From: Dermatophagoides farinae
Taxonomy: Eukaryota; Arthropoda; Arachnida; Sarcoptiformes; Pyroglyphidae
NCBI RefSeq assembly: GCF_024713945.1
Contig: NC_134678.1
Location: 3,968,001 to 4,032,000 of the forward strand
Reading direction: 5' to 3'
Length of the DNA stretch: 64,000 nucleotides
This document shows, one piece after another, positions 12,701-25,900 of this stretch (the first letter of the stretch is position 1; every line of letters starts with the position of its first letter). The notes beneath the pieces were generated by a model. That model was given only the letters and a program-made list of their open reading frames with translations. It searched no databases and had not been told where the DNA came from. The position numbers were made by a program, and so were the translations under genes.

Positions 12701-15700
12701 AACAATGGCTGCGTTAATAACAAAAATAAGAGAACATTCTTTTGGAACATTGAAAACATTAGGCCGATCATTGGTTAGAATCAGACCAACTGCTGTGTTT
12801 ATTAATTTTCATGAAAACATTCTCATGAAATCAATATCAATGGGAACCAGAATCGATCTGTAATATAATATCAAAATATTGTCTCTGATCAATATTTCAG
12901 TTGTTCGACGGTGACATAAACATTTGGTAACATCTGGCCGGTCAAGGTACCTCAGAAAAAAAGAATTCTTACCGTCCTCATTACAATCATTGTGGTTTAA
13001 ACTAGAGGATACACATATATGAAAAAAAATCGCGTAAATTTAAATCATTTCTGAAAAATTCTCAGTAAATCTGACCAAACTTAAGCGATGAAATTATAAC
13101 TCGATAATCTTTTGTCCTCAGATTTTATTTGTTGTTGCTATTGCTGTGTAGAATATAATGACTTTGTGTGACAAAAAGCCTGAACATCCCCAGCGAGGAA
13201 CTTTGTTTGCACAATTTAACATTGACACCATCATGGTCATCATCATCAACCATAGAACCGTACATAAACTATTTTTGATGCTATGGTCATCGGCTGATAA
13301 GATCAAACATCCAAAGCATCCAAGCCTCAACCAAAATTGTATGCAAGAGTGTAATTTTTCTCGTCCATCATCATTAAGGTTTGGACCTATTGTGTATGTG
13401 TGTGTGTGTGTGTACGAATCTGAAGATCTATGTGGGTAAAAAAAATTGTGGTCACACACACACACATGAACACACAAGATTCCCGGGTCTTGTCGGGTAT
13501 ATAATCATTATCTGGTTTGATAGCTGTTTTTTACTGTTAAAAATAAAAGACCAAAAGCAAGCAAACGGACCGAATAAGCCTGGCGGCTTTGGTGATTGTG
13601 GTCGCGTTATCAGAATCAAACCAGAGAGAAAGAAAAACCAAAAGAAAAAAAAAGATGAGGAAAGAGAAAGTAGTCCGTGTGGTGAATGTGTCGATTATTC
13701 GGTTAGTTATCGTGCAAGCAAAAAAAGAAAAAAATTTGTGTGTGTACATGTTCCGATCAATGTTGGCCGATTTTTCATATACACACATTTATCCGAACGA
13801 AAAATCTAAATGTTATTTCAATGGTCGAACCAACAAAAAAAAAGAATTTTTCGGTCATTTAAAATTTAAATTATAAAATGTCGACAATGATGATTATGAT
13901 TTTCACATTGTGTGTGTTTGTCTTTTGTTCAACGATTACAATGATGACCGTTTTTTGACAAAATTCAGGCGTCATCGTGTACACAAAACACAATCAGATG
14001 AAATCCATTTAACAGCCGTTACCAAAGCATCCATGAACTACTACTATTGATGGCCACAGATATTCGTTTGTCATATAATGACCAAATGAACATTCAGATC
14101 TATTCGAATCAAACTTTTGACAATTGGAAAAAATTTAAATTTCAAATTCCAAATTCAAACGAAACTACAAATTATTTGATACGATTAGAATAGTATGACT
14201 TTTGTCCGATTTTTTCTCGATTAATGACTCACTATGATGGAAAATATTTTGTCATTAGTTGCAGCCTCAGATTCCTAAAAAAAATCCAAATGTCATGTGT
14301 CCAAAGAAAAATTCAAAATAAATTGTCGATCCAGGTGTGCCAAAAATACCGTAGATATATAATTTGAGCAGAATCAAGCCAAAACCAAATTTTATAGGTA
14401 CTATTCCTGACGTTCTTGAGTGTTAAAACTGTTTGTGTGGATGGATGTTAACCTTTCAAGAGCTTCAAATCACGGGCACTAAGGCAGATATAGTTTTCAT
14501 ATTTTTTCAAATTAGAAAAATTGAAAATTAAACTGCAAATTCACTTGTCTTAAATACTACTACTTTTTTTAAAGATACTAAATTCACAATCTGTTTCGTA
14601 TTTAGATAGCTAGTGTGTATTGGTCAACAGTATCATTCATTGACTGATCACCATTTGGATTTGTTTCATCAAACCAATAGTTTTTTTGCATTGGACCAAA
14701 AGATGACACTTTGATAACTTTGGTGAAAGTAATTCGACACTTTTTTGAATTGCAAATTAGTCAACTCTTCAATTGAAATCATTATGATCAGACGTTCACT
14801 CAAGTAGCTCTACATTGAATTCATTATCAGTTCATCATACAAGCGCATTCATCTGTTAGGAATACATTTGTGCGTAGATGTGTGTGTGGTGTTAAGTGAT
14901 AATTTTTTATGTAGATTTTTATTCACTCAAAGTTAAGGTGATATGCTAACAAAAGTGTCAGTTTCAAAAGAGGTGCACACATTTGGGATATTGAGAAAAA
15001 ATTTACATTGATAATTCGGACGAAATTGAATAAGAAGAAAATTGCAAAATTTTGAAAAATACCACATTCTGTTTGAGATGATTTCTTTGATTAGATTGAA
15101 ATAGTTATCCTTGGTTCGATTTATGATGGATTCACCGGCATGATTCACTTGACTTTTTTGTGTTGTCAATGTTTGATGACAATAACATATATATCCAGTA
15201 CAAATGCCGATCATCACCACCATCTAATGATGATAATCATGAAAAAAGCAATGGTGTTTTTGTCGACTCTGTCAAAATCGTTTGACAAATAGTGAAAAAA
15301 AAAATGAAAAAAGTGTTTTGTGGTTAACCGCATATATAATGGCAATTGATGTCATCGTTAATAGTGAATGATCACATCATTTAGGCAACATGAAAAAAGA
15401 ATTCATTCTTCAACATACAATTCCATCCCATCCATTAGGGACAATTTGCTTGTTTGTCTCTGTGTATTAAAGACTTCACCTATACGTTCTGAATAGAATG
15501 TTGCAAGAATTGAATGATAGAGGATTTAAAGTGCAAAAGCATGTCATATCATCATCATCATCATCATAAGAGTAATAATAAAAGCGGCATAGAATTCGTG
15601 AGTAAAAATATAGCATAGTTTAGTGACAAAATTGACAACAGTGTCTTTCAAATGCAATTTAGATTGTATCCTGTAACCAAAAATGGAACCAAAAATTATT

Positions 15701-15795
15701 CAACTAACAAAAGTAACGGCATATGATTTATTAATTGTACTTACTGATTTTATTCATTCGAAAATTTAAAGAATCTGAAATGCGTTAGAATTATA
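9725..15795. other. Intergenic or intronic region without confident genes
   Basis: AT-rich sequence with several CA/TG microsatellites (near 11066-11080, 11977-11999, 13393-13412 and 13454-13466). A locally GC-richer patch at about 13540-13720 contains long frames on both strands, but they are rich in Lys or in repeat-coded residues and match no family. No transfer RNA or ribosomal RNA signature was seen. Confidence 0.55.
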
Positions 15796-15810
15796 CGCCA
15801 TCTGTTGGCG
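15796..15810. promoter_or_regulatory. Palindromic CGCCA-N5-TGGCG site upstream of TAF12
   Basis: A perfect 5-bp inverted repeat with a 5-base spacer stands out from the AT-rich background about 230 bp upstream of the TAF12 start codon. The left half, CGCCATCT, resembles the YY1/Pleiohomeotic core (CCGCCATNTT). Assignment to a factor is an inference. Confidence 0.35.
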
Positions 15811-15946
15811 AGAATTCAATATAACTATTGAGCAACCAATATTCTGTAAGGCTTGATTCACACACGCCGATTATTTTTTATTTATTATTATTATTATTAT
15901 TTTGAGTTTTGTTGTTATCATTTGTCATATGTAACGGCTGATCTTT

Positions 15947-16021
15947 GTAAGTTGATTTGTATTGATTTTTGTATTGACAATTGATTAAATGTTTACTTTT
16001 CAATTATTTGAAAGGTAATAG
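15947..16021 (+). other. Probable 75-bp leader intron of TAF12
   Basis: A donor GTAAGT at 15947-15952 pairs with the AG at 16020-16021, giving a 75-bp intron typical of the sizes in this window (51-110 bp). The start codon would follow 18 bases into the second exon. An alternative acceptor AG lies at 16013-16014. There is no homology support because the segment is untranslated. Confidence 0.4.
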
Positions 16022-16039
16022 GATTCGATTGTGAATAAA

Positions 16040-17062
16040 ATGTCTTCATCACATCAAAATGATGGTGCACAAGCCAATGCTAACATTCCCATAAGTGTAT
16101 CGTTGAATCCTGGGGTTGGTTTGCGACAATCAACTCATCAACAACCAGCTGGTGCGACGACATTCATTTTAAATCCATCACCTAGTACTACGACTGCCGC
16201 TGCTCATCAACAAAGTACCATGATCCATAGTGGTAATTTTGGCTATCAACAGCAGCAACAACAACCACCAATAAATTCAATGATTGGAGCACCGATTATG
16301 AATACACAACAACCACAGTTTCATCCCAATCAATCCCAACCAATGGTTATGGTCAAAACAGAAATTCTTGCCAATCAAAACAACACTGGATCATTCACGA
16401 CCATGCCACCAGTGACCACAGCTGCCCTTTTACAACAAACAAATACATTCACAGCTAAATCATCGGTTGCAACCCCTAATGGACAACAGAAAATCGATAA
16501 CGAAGCGATAGATAAGAACAACAAGAGCATTCAAAACAATGAATCGAAATCACCGGTGCCACCACCACCACCACCTGTAGTTGCTCTAGATAAACAAAGA
16601 CTCAAAGAATTGGTTGAGCAAGTAGATCCAAATGAACAATTGGAAGAAGAAGTGGAAGATGTGCTGCTATCGTTGGCTGATGATTTTATCGAATCATTGG
16701 TTTCGCAAGCATGTATGCTAGCTAAACATCGAAAATCCAATCATTTAGATGTGAAAGATGTTCAACTAGCGTTAGATATGAATTGGAATATGTGGATACC
16801 CGGATTTGGTGTTGATGGAGTCGTTGGTGTATATAGTGGTGGTGCCGGCAGTAGTTCATCATCTAACGTAGGTCAGCAGCAACAGCAACAAATATCAGCC
16901 GCAGGCTCTGGTACTCCTCATATTTCCGGCAGTAACAGTGTCGGATCCGGTAACAGTGCTGTTGCCGGTATGGCCATGAATCGTGGTCCTAAAAAATGTC
17001 TTATCACTGAAGCACATAAACAACGTTTGGCATTGATTAAAAAAGTCATGAAAAAGTTTTGA
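16040..17062 (+). CDS. Taf12: Transcription initiation factor TFIID subunit 12
   Basis: Histone-fold subunit of TFIID (and, in animals, SAGA-type complexes) that pairs with TAF4. The 340-residue product has a long Gln/Pro/Thr-rich N-terminal region (about 1-180), including a poly-Pro run near 173-180. The conserved histone fold is at about 185-257: KELVEQVDPNEQLEEEVEDV, then LADDFIESLVSQAC, HRKSNHLDVKDVQLAL and WNMWIPGFG. The family's C-terminal motif, TEAHKQRLALIKK, ends the protein. A low-complexity Gly/Ser/Gln insertion of about 60 residues separates WIPGFG from this motif, where human TAF12 has only about a dozen. I chose ATG 16040; the frame extends upstream only to a GTG. One uninterrupted coding exon, with AATAAA at 17100-17105. 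Confidence 0.96.
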   Translation: MSSSHQNDGAQANANIPISVSLNPGVGLRQSTHQQPAGATTFILNPSPSTTTAAAHQQSTMIHSGNFGYQQQQQQPPINSMIGAPIMNTQQPQFHPNQSQPMVMVKTEILANQNNTGSFTTMPPVTTAALLQQTNTFTAKSSVATPNGQQKIDNEAIDKNNKSIQNNESKSPVPPPPPPVVALDKQRLKELVEQVDPNEQLEEEVEDVLLSLADDFIESLVSQACMLAKHRKSNHLDVKDVQLALDMNWNMWIPGFGVDGVVGVYSGGAGSSSSSNVGQQQQQQISAAGSGTPHISGSNSVGSGNSAVAGMAMNRGPKKCLITEAHKQRLALIKKVMKKF

Positions 17063-17099
17063 AATTCTTATCACATGAATGCACAGTGAAAATAATCAT

Positions 17100-17105
17100 A
17101 ATAAA
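17100..17105 (+). terminator. Polyadenylation signal of TAF12
   Basis: AATAAA lies 38 bp after the TAF12 stop codon, a plausible distance for a short 3' UTR. Other AATAAA copies occur further on in this AT-rich sequence, so use of this one is not certain. Confidence 0.55.
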
Positions 17106-20100
17106 TTTTGTCCTTAATCATTTTCATACACTATATCATAAATTGGTTGTTATTTAGCATTTGTACTCTTTTTCTTATTTCTATTTTTTTTCAATTTATT
17201 GCTTTATGATATTAGTGATTCGATGAGGTTTCGATGGATGAATGTAAATTCGTTATTTAACTTGGTGAAACGAAATGATATTTCATATAAAACGTAGCAA
17301 TCGATTCTATTATTGGTCATTGCTGAGTCAGACTATGCATGATTAGAATCCATGAAAATCATTTACAACACAATTACTAAACATTTCAATCCAATCACCA
17401 ATTTTTCAAAATATTCTATCATTCGCCTTAATGACTGAAGCATATTTCGATGATGAACTATAATTTGAGAAGAAATGTGAATTTATTTGTATGAATGAAC
17501 GTATTGGAAAAAAAGAAAGACCCACTTTCATAGATGAAATAGCATTCACATCTATGAAATGATTTTATTGGTAGTAAAACTGCTGTTTGAACATTTAAGA
17601 CTGAGGTTTGATTGTTATTTTTCGATTAAAAAAATTGAAAACTTTTGTACATAATGGAATGTACATTTTAAATATTTTTTTCAGAATGATTTTATCGTAA
17701 CTGGAATTCTATGAATTAGAAATAAAGATCATATACATGTCGGTTTTTAATGGTAATGGGTAGTCATTATAAAAGAATTGTATGTTTTGATCGGATGTTA
17801 TGCCGCTAGAATGAAAATCATTTTACTTTCTTTCTTATCACAATGGGTGTAAATATGTGTAGAGATTGTATACAATAAATACATTGTTTATACTGTAAAG
17901 GCTGTTGCTTTTATCGTGTAATTTAATCCATTTGTAGTCAAAGAATGTATCAACAAATCATGTTTCATTGCTAGCTAGTGTATGATGCCAATGGAATTTA
18001 AGGATTCTTTCATCTAGGCAAGCAATAATATGCATCATAAGAATGATTGATATAGTAAATGATCATTATTGGTCTCATATACGTGCTTATGTTGAAATAT
18101 TATCTTCATACGCTTCAATCGAGCCATATCATATAATTGATTAATGACAACAAAGTGCATAATCAGTCAGATCGACCAAAAAAAAAAAAAAAGAATTGCT
18201 CAAGTGACAGAATTTAGTATTTTTTGTTTGCTTGTCACACACACACACACACACTAACACATTTACCGAATGCATTATCCATAGAAAAAAAAAGTTTTCG
18301 GGAATTGGATAGCATAGCCTGTTGTTTATTTTGGACTTGACATTTTATCTAATGTTATTCTCGTTTCCATTCTATCTAGTCCTTATGATCATATACAAAA
18401 ACAACGACTACCAAACAAAAGTGAGGAAAAATGAAAATTCTTAGATTCCGAAGCAACAATGATGCTTCAGCAAATGATTGGATTATAAATAAATGACTTG
18501 ACAATATCTGTACAGTTGAATTATCATTTCATTTAAATCTTAGAAATAAAGAAAGAAATTGTTTATCTAATTGAGTTTAGACAACGCTTTCCATTCTTAA
18601 GTGGATGTTTGTATTCATTATCATCATATGTGTGTGTGTGTTTATGGTCATTTTGGTTTTATGCTGATTCAAATATCTTTGTAAATGAGCTTGCGCGTTT
18701 TGTCATAAATTGTAATATTATATTATTTCGACCATGACATATATGGTCTACCATTGATTGTTTCAAAATAACAATCAAACTATATATTAGGTTTGAAATA
18801 AAGTTTCCTCAACAATCATCTATGCTTCAATTCATTACAAAAGCTCAAATAATACAATTTCTCCAATGATTAATTGGGACAATTCGCATGTATACCAGCC
18901 CAAGGCGTTTAATCAACAATGGATAAAATATGTCCAACGACAATGAACGAAAGTAGATATAAAAGAGAAATTGATAAATAATTCTAGTCACATTTCATCA
19001 ATTGATGTAACACAACAATTCTTTCGATTGAATAATGACAGTGAAGTCAACTTTTAAGTTATTTACATACGCGCATACATTGAATTTTTAATTTCCGGTC
19101 AATTCAATATTCTTACACATGGAAAACTCTTAGAAAACATGTAGTCGTTATTTGTTGAAAGCAGGAACGACAACAACAACAACAACAAATCCAAAAAAAA
19201 AATCATAACACATTGTGATAGTTTATTTAAATTAATGAATATGTTAATGGATTGTTTGGTTGCATACATGGTTGGCTTTAATATAATAGCCAAATGAATT
19301 GAAATTCATTTTCTGGATTATTCACAATCTGATTCCATGTAAACACTTTTTTCTTTTAAAAAAAGATCAATATGTAAAAACTGGCTGGCTGGCTGTCAAT
19401 TAGACGAATTCATTGAATTAATGATGAATATGCAGCAAGAGATTTTCGTGGGAGAATTATCTCGTCGATCTTTTAGCCTTTGCTATTTATAATATGAATG
19501 AATACAAAAACAAAAATAATCGATACCACCTGCATTAAACTTTTCATATAAAATCAAAATTTCAAAAATTTTTGTTCCACTCACAAATATAGTTGAAATT
19601 TGTAATTAGAAAAAAAAGATATACACGCAAAAGCAAATTTTATATAATGAAAATAAACTTGAAGTAAAATATCAACGGTTTGGTCTCAATGTCCTGGCTT
19701 CAATCATTAATTAATCGAGCAAACTTTTTTGTTGTTTGTTGAATCGTCATTCTTTTGAATGGAAAGAATAACAAAAACAACGAGAAAGTTTCTTTTATGG
19801 ATGTTCAAAATCTGATTTGATGCTAGATCATTGATGATGATTGTTGTGGTGCCCGGTAGTAGCTAGGTCAGTTATTCTGGATTTTTAGAAAAAATGACTG
19901 AATGTATACGGAATTTTTTCAATTTACTAATTTAAAACCGTACATGTTGATGTTAAAATAATTGTACTAATCATTATAATTAAACATTGACGCACAATGT
20001 TGTATAAACCATTCAATTTATAATGACTAGAATAGACTATATATAGAATTGTCATTTATGTCATTTATATACTATGGAAATGAATAAGAAAGATCAATTT

Positions 20101-21915
20101 TTAACGAGCTTGTTTTTGAGAAAATAAAAACATCAAAAAAAAGGAAATATTTTGATTTTTTTCTTCATTCACCCACATTGAAATGTATGGTGACTTACAA
20201 AGTGTTTAAAAACATGAAACAAATCAAACATTGATTACTTTTGCCTGTTTGTTTGTTCGTTATATCCAATGTACATTAGTATTGGCTAATCATTTCAATT
20301 TTAGGTTTCGAATTTTCCTTCTTAATTTGTTTTGAAAATTTAATCAACAAAGTGAATAGATAATGGCAGCCATGGGACCTTAGCAGATCGAATACTTAAA
20401 AACTCTAGGACTTGATTGTTGACATATAGATGAATGAAACAGAACTTTTGTTGGCAAATCTTTGTTTTTTATTTTAAAAACAAGATCAAATCTCATCGAA
20501 ACATCACAAATTAAAATTAAATGCGATTAATTATTGACGAATCAAAATAAACATAAAAAATCTGCTGGTAATCTTTGAATTTTCATTAAACAATCGAAGA
20601 AAAAAGAATAGACTAATCCCTTACCTAGTTGATCATAAATATCCGTTCACAACTAGCTGGTGTGTATTAAAATTTTCATTCGTGGTGACACATTATTTTT
20701 TTCTGATTGAAAGCAGATATTGACAAATGCATATGCAGGGTAAATATTGAGAAATTCATATTGATTTGATTCACTTCAATTGTTATTGTTGCTACTGAAT
20801 CATACAAAGCGTAAAAAAAATCCTTTTATTAATAATTTCTATTATCATAATGAAAAATCAACAGTAGAACAAAAATTTTTTATGAAATTGAATGTTACAA
20901 TTCCAGAAATAAATTCTCCGGAATGAAAATGAACTAGAACAATCAGCATTTTGTTTGATTCATTTCAATTGTATTCAACAATATTTCTCACCTACATTTT
21001 TTTTTGTGTGTGAAAAAAAAAACAAACATTGATTGTATTGGTCTAACAATCGGAATTTTGGCTATTTTACACTACCCAATGGGCCTTGACACATTCCTAA
21101 GAGGAAATCATCAATCAGTTCAAAATTATACGATTGTTTCACAGTACACACGCACAAAACAGAAGCAGCACTTTGGTTTTTGATTAATATATTCTATATA
21201 TTCAGATCTCACATATCTACATTGAATAAATTTTTTTTTTTATTTTGTTAAAAATCATAAAACAACAATTGAATGAAAATAACCAGAAAATTTAATTCAT
21301 GAAAAATGACAAATATTTTTTTTCCACAATAGATTAATTGTTGTTGTTGTTGTTGTTGTTGTTATAATAATAATGGTTTCCGTTTTTTGAAGAGAATAGA
21401 AGAATGCATCAGTAGATAATGTTTGATCAATCATCATCATCATTATTGTCATGGCCGTTTGTTATTATAATCATCATCAGTGTTTCATCATAATATCATC
21501 AAAGAGAACAAATACATCCATAATATTATTATATATTAGGTAATAGTAAATTTGAGTAAACAACAAGAAAGATCAAGAGGGAGAAAGAGAGAAAGGAAAT
21601 AAAATTCCACATCAACCGGAATTTAAATCCGAACCCTCATTCCTGTGCGTGTGTCAGTGTATCTATCATTCAATGAATGTCTGCAATAGTATGTGTGTGT
21701 GTGTGTGTATGTGTTCGCACAAAGAAATAAAATTATTTGGTAAAAATCATAATTTAAAAATAAATGACACAATGAATTAAGAACAAAGAATGATTGATTG
21801 AATGATGCGATAATACTTGAATGTCTGAAATTGATCAAGTTTTAAGTATATATGTATTTTGTGTGTTTGGGTGATTTGAATTTCTGCCGTTGGATATCAT
21901 TATTTGATTATTTGA
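17106..21915. other. Intergenic region
   Basis: About 4.8 kb of AT-rich sequence between TAF12 and the neuropeptide gene, which converge. It holds an 11-bp perfect inverted repeat at 17526-17559, a CA tract near 18237-18254, a TTG run near 21338-21361, and TG tracts near 18630-18641 and 21691-21711. No coding signal was recognised. Confidence 0.6.
17526..17559. repeat. Perfect 11-bp inverted repeat (hairpin)
   Basis: TTTCATAGATG (17526-17536) and its exact reverse complement (17549-17559) flank a 12-base loop. It lies about 460 bp downstream of TAF12. It is shorter than a usual microRNA precursor, so its role is open. Confidence 0.6.
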
Positions 21916-22636
21916 CTAGCCAAAATGCATAAAAACTCCACGACTTGTTTCAAGATTTTCTGCCGATTTTTTACTTAGATAATGTCTAAGCGCATCATTA
22001 GCAGTTGAGGATGATGATGGCTGAGATGAATACGGATGTGATGATGCTGATGATGGTACCATGACTGGTACCAGAATGTAACGTACTGATGATCCTTTAT
22101 TGCCACCATAATAATCATCGGCAAACGAAGAACCAGTATCTGGAACTTGATTGGCCATTGCTTCCAGCTGACTTGCAGCAGTATCTTCATCATTGTTTGA
22201 TCGTTTACCGAAATGCATGATGTTATGTGGTGCACGACCAAATCGCATGATTGAATGTCCAGCATATGCAGCAGTATTATCATCACCAATCGATCGTTTA
22301 GTTAGTACAATTCGGTTACCTGCTAGTTTAGATGTAGTTCCTGTCATTTATTAACATTATGAACAAAATGATACTAATATTATTAACCAAAAAAACTTTG
22401 TCACCATTTATATCATTACCATCCCAAAGTGGTTCACCAGCTATTGTTGATCGCCGTTGACGGACATTGCTACTGCTGGAATCTTGACGCTGTCTTTCAG
22501 CTTTCAACCGTTGGCTTTGAGAATCGGGAATGACTAACGATTGACAAATGGATGACTGTACGATTATCATAGCCATCACTAGTGAGAGCATTTTGATCAA
22601 CATGTTGTTATTGTTCACTATGATAATTGACGACAT
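21916..22636 (-). CDS. FMRFamide-like neuropeptide precursor
   Basis: A secreted prohormone of 213 residues. Exon 1 (22420-22636) encodes the signal peptide, with core MLSLVMAMIIVQSSICQS, and ends in phase 1 at GTAATG. Exon 2 (21916-22340) restores the frame after a 79-bp intron, joining PLWDG to TTSKLAG. Cleavage sites RQRR, TKR, FGR and FGKR release two amidated peptides ending GHSIMRF-amide and APHNIMHF-amide. The precursor stops directly after GVFMHFG, so a third amidated peptide, VFMHF-amide, needs no C-terminal cleavage. The long spacer between them is Ser-rich. The endings resemble FMRFamide-related peptides, but two of three have His for Arg, so the exact family is uncertain. Such peptides usually act on G-protein-coupled receptors. 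The first ATG (22634-22636) is assumed; a Met 11 codons later also fits. A TATA box lies at 22971-22980. Confidence 0.82.
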
Positions 22637-22970
22637 TATTTTTTCTGGAATTAAGTTGAGATTTTATGTCGATAAAATCGATAATTTTTAAACAAATATT
22701 TCGTCGATGAATTTTTGTTGGCATGAGATAGAGCTGTAAATAGAGAATTCAATATTTCCGGTTCCAGCTACAGAAACACAAAGTTGACCAGAGTAAAAAG
22801 GCTTTTTTTCCAAGATTCGAGTGTTTGTTGAATGTGATCCTTGATGATGAGAATGGTTATTAAGTAGTTCAAGTCAAAGACAGGAAGTTGCTTATTGTTG
22901 ATCAAATTTCGTTTGGAATCGAATTCAGTTCAAAACAAGTGAATAATGTCTAGAATTCAATGGTTGCATG

Positions 22971-22980
22971 CGTTTTTATA
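22971..22980 (-). promoter_or_regulatory. TATA box of the neuropeptide gene
   Basis: The minus strand reads TATAAAAACG about 335 bp upstream of the start codon, in a GC-richer context than its surroundings. This would give a 5' UTR of roughly 300 bases unless a leader intron shortens it. Confidence 0.4.
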
Positions 22981-25900
22981 CCAAAAAAAGCGCCACAATA
23001 TGAACCACGAATAAAACATAACAGCGCATAGATATCACGAAGACTGAGCCTATGACAAGCCTCTTAAAGACACGCCTTATGTTGATGTTTGCGTATATGG
23101 ATAACGCCAATGAGCAGATTCATCACATATTTGCTCTACATATGGTCTCTAAGACAAATTAAAAAACTACAGGAAAAAAATACTTGTTATTTGGCCCGCT
23201 TGATCTGATTTACCCTCATAAAAAAGTGGGAAAAATTAAACTAACAAAACGCCGAAACTAAACATCCATTGAATCCATAATAGAAATTCTAACACTGTAT
23301 ACTATTATGGACAAAATACTATGGTCATTATATATCGACACTGATTTTATCTAGGTTAAATTAATGAATAATTCCTCAAAGAAAAAAGACGTAGATAGAA
23401 TCGATTCATTCACTTGAATAATTCTAGCATACTATAAATCTCATATAGTTTGGTTATTTGTACGTTTTTTCTTTCTTTAGTGTGAATTATCAAACTTTGA
23501 TATTGCAAAAATATGATTCAATAATTGCAAAAGGGAAAAATATTGATTTCTTTTAAAACAGTGTTTGTGTACGAAAAAAAAATGGTAACTGAATCAACAC
23601 AACATAAATGATTGCCATGATGACATGGTGAATTGTAACGATAGGCAAGCTATTATATTGTATATAATGAACAGCCATAAATGAAATTATCAATGAAGTT
23701 TTATTCATGAAAAAAAACCGTGTTTGCCCGTTACACATCTATAGACGTAAGCAAGATACACGCTGTGAGAGAAATTTATCAATATTTGATGATATTAACA
23801 TATCGACAAACAATAACATTATTATTAATATCATTGCAATGTGCCAAAAGCAGCAACACGTAAAATTGAAATTCTGATAATTTGTCCTAAATTGAAATAT
23901 AATAATTTGGAATATATAGCGACATGAAAAGAGAGTGAGAGTTAGCAATCATCATATCATTTAAAAATGGTTTTTGTTGTCTATTTCTGTTTGTGTGCGT
24001 GTGTGTGTGTGTATGTATTAGGAAATTAAACATTGGAAAATAAGTGAATGTAAACAAGCATTTTGTATGAAAATTTCAAATGAATCGTTTTTTGCTCAAT
24101 TTTCTGAAATGTTTGCTTTGAATATTGGTTTTTGATATTCTCGAAAATCCTTTTTTTTGAAAACATGATGATGGCGATTTTGTTTTCCAAAATTTCCAAT
24201 TGATAGACGATTGATTGACGCATTTGGATTGGATTGGATTATATTGTTTATATACAAAGAAAGTATGCCGCCCAAAGCGACCTAAAGAGATTTTTTTTTG
24301 CCAATGGAACGCATCATTCTGTACATTATATGTCATTGAAGATCGAATTGCAATTAATTATCGTCCGTTTATGTGTGAATGCTTGTGAATTCTTCATTGT
24401 AATCGAATATCAATTTGATGATGACATTAATAAAGCCTGCTGTCATCTGATTTGAATAATAAACTTCTTTATTATAAATATTGAAAAAAAAACTGCAAAC
24501 CGTGTCACGTTTCTCATCATTTTAATTTGAATTCCGTTTAAAAATTAACCAGTCTGTTTTCATTTTATTCTATAATAATAAAAATTCTAACAATGTTGCC
24601 GATTAAATTGCCTTCGTATTGAATATAATAACCTGGGAATATTATTCATCATTATCAACCGCCATCATTATATTCTAAATGAAAAAAAAATCAAAATTTT
24701 AAAATTTCCGGACTGCCAACAATGATCAATGAATAGATTGTATATGTGGAATTAAGTGAAGCTGTTCAAAAATGTTCAAGAACGAATTTAAAAAATTTAA
24801 AAAAATTATTTTTATTATTTAATATCAACCAGCCTACAAGCTACTAGATTGGCTCTCGTGCACCCAAATACTATAGACACACTTTACGCATTACATTTTT
24901 TTCATGTGGGTGTATGATCTGGTTTTTTTTATTGTACGACCGATTGGCTATGATTTCCATCAATAAGAATCAAAATCAAATTTAATAAATCATGCAATGG
25001 TGTGATGTCTAAATCAAGCAACAAACACAATAACAACACAACAACACAGACAACAACAGAATGCTAACAGCGATATTTACTGTACAAACAAATCTTATTT
25101 GTTTATAGTCAAATAAAAATACAATGATGTAATATGAGAATCGGTTAATGGTTATTATCAAAATTGTTTCCGGTCGCCAGTTTTAAAATCGAAATCTAAT
25201 TTTTTAAGTCATTTGGACATCATACTCATCATACATGAATGAACATCAAGCAGATTATAAAAAAAATCAAAACATTCATACAGTTCTTGTGAATTTGTAC
25301 AATTCGGATCGTCAATCATTTATTTTTTGTACATTGAGAACACAATGATTGTTTAGTGAAACTTTTTTTCGGACATTTCTTGCTATATAAAGAATCAAAA
25401 CATGTGTATTCAAATGATTCGCGAACCACAATTGTTCATCATCATCATCATCATCAAAAAAAAAAAAAAAAAAAAACAAACACAAAAATCAGCTCATGTC
25501 CTACGCAAAAGTTCATTATAATTGGAAGAGACAAAGTTATTAACCATCATCATAATCATTATATAAATTAAAATAATAAATAATTGATCATGAACAATAA
25601 CCAAAAAAAAAAAAAAAAAGAGTTGATCATCATCATCATCATACTGATTAACGATTAGAGCGAAACTCTGTAAAGGTTAATATTGTAGAAATTAGAATTC
25701 TTTTACTCTTTTTTTTTGTTACAGTGAACAATTTGTTGAAAATTAAACAAAAAAAAAGTTTTCAAATATCTTTGTTGTTGTTGTTGTTACTATTTGGATG
25801 ATAATAGTGAACAAAAAAAAAATATCATATATAAAATAATAAAATATCGAGTGAAATAAAATGAAATGGAATTTTATTTCAAACATACACATAATGTGTA

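Noticed and set aside
13381-13809. 142-codon plus-strand open frame
   Set aside because: It begins in a TG microsatellite (CVCVC), passes through CA-coded His/Thr and then Lys-rich poly-A sequence. No family resemblance.
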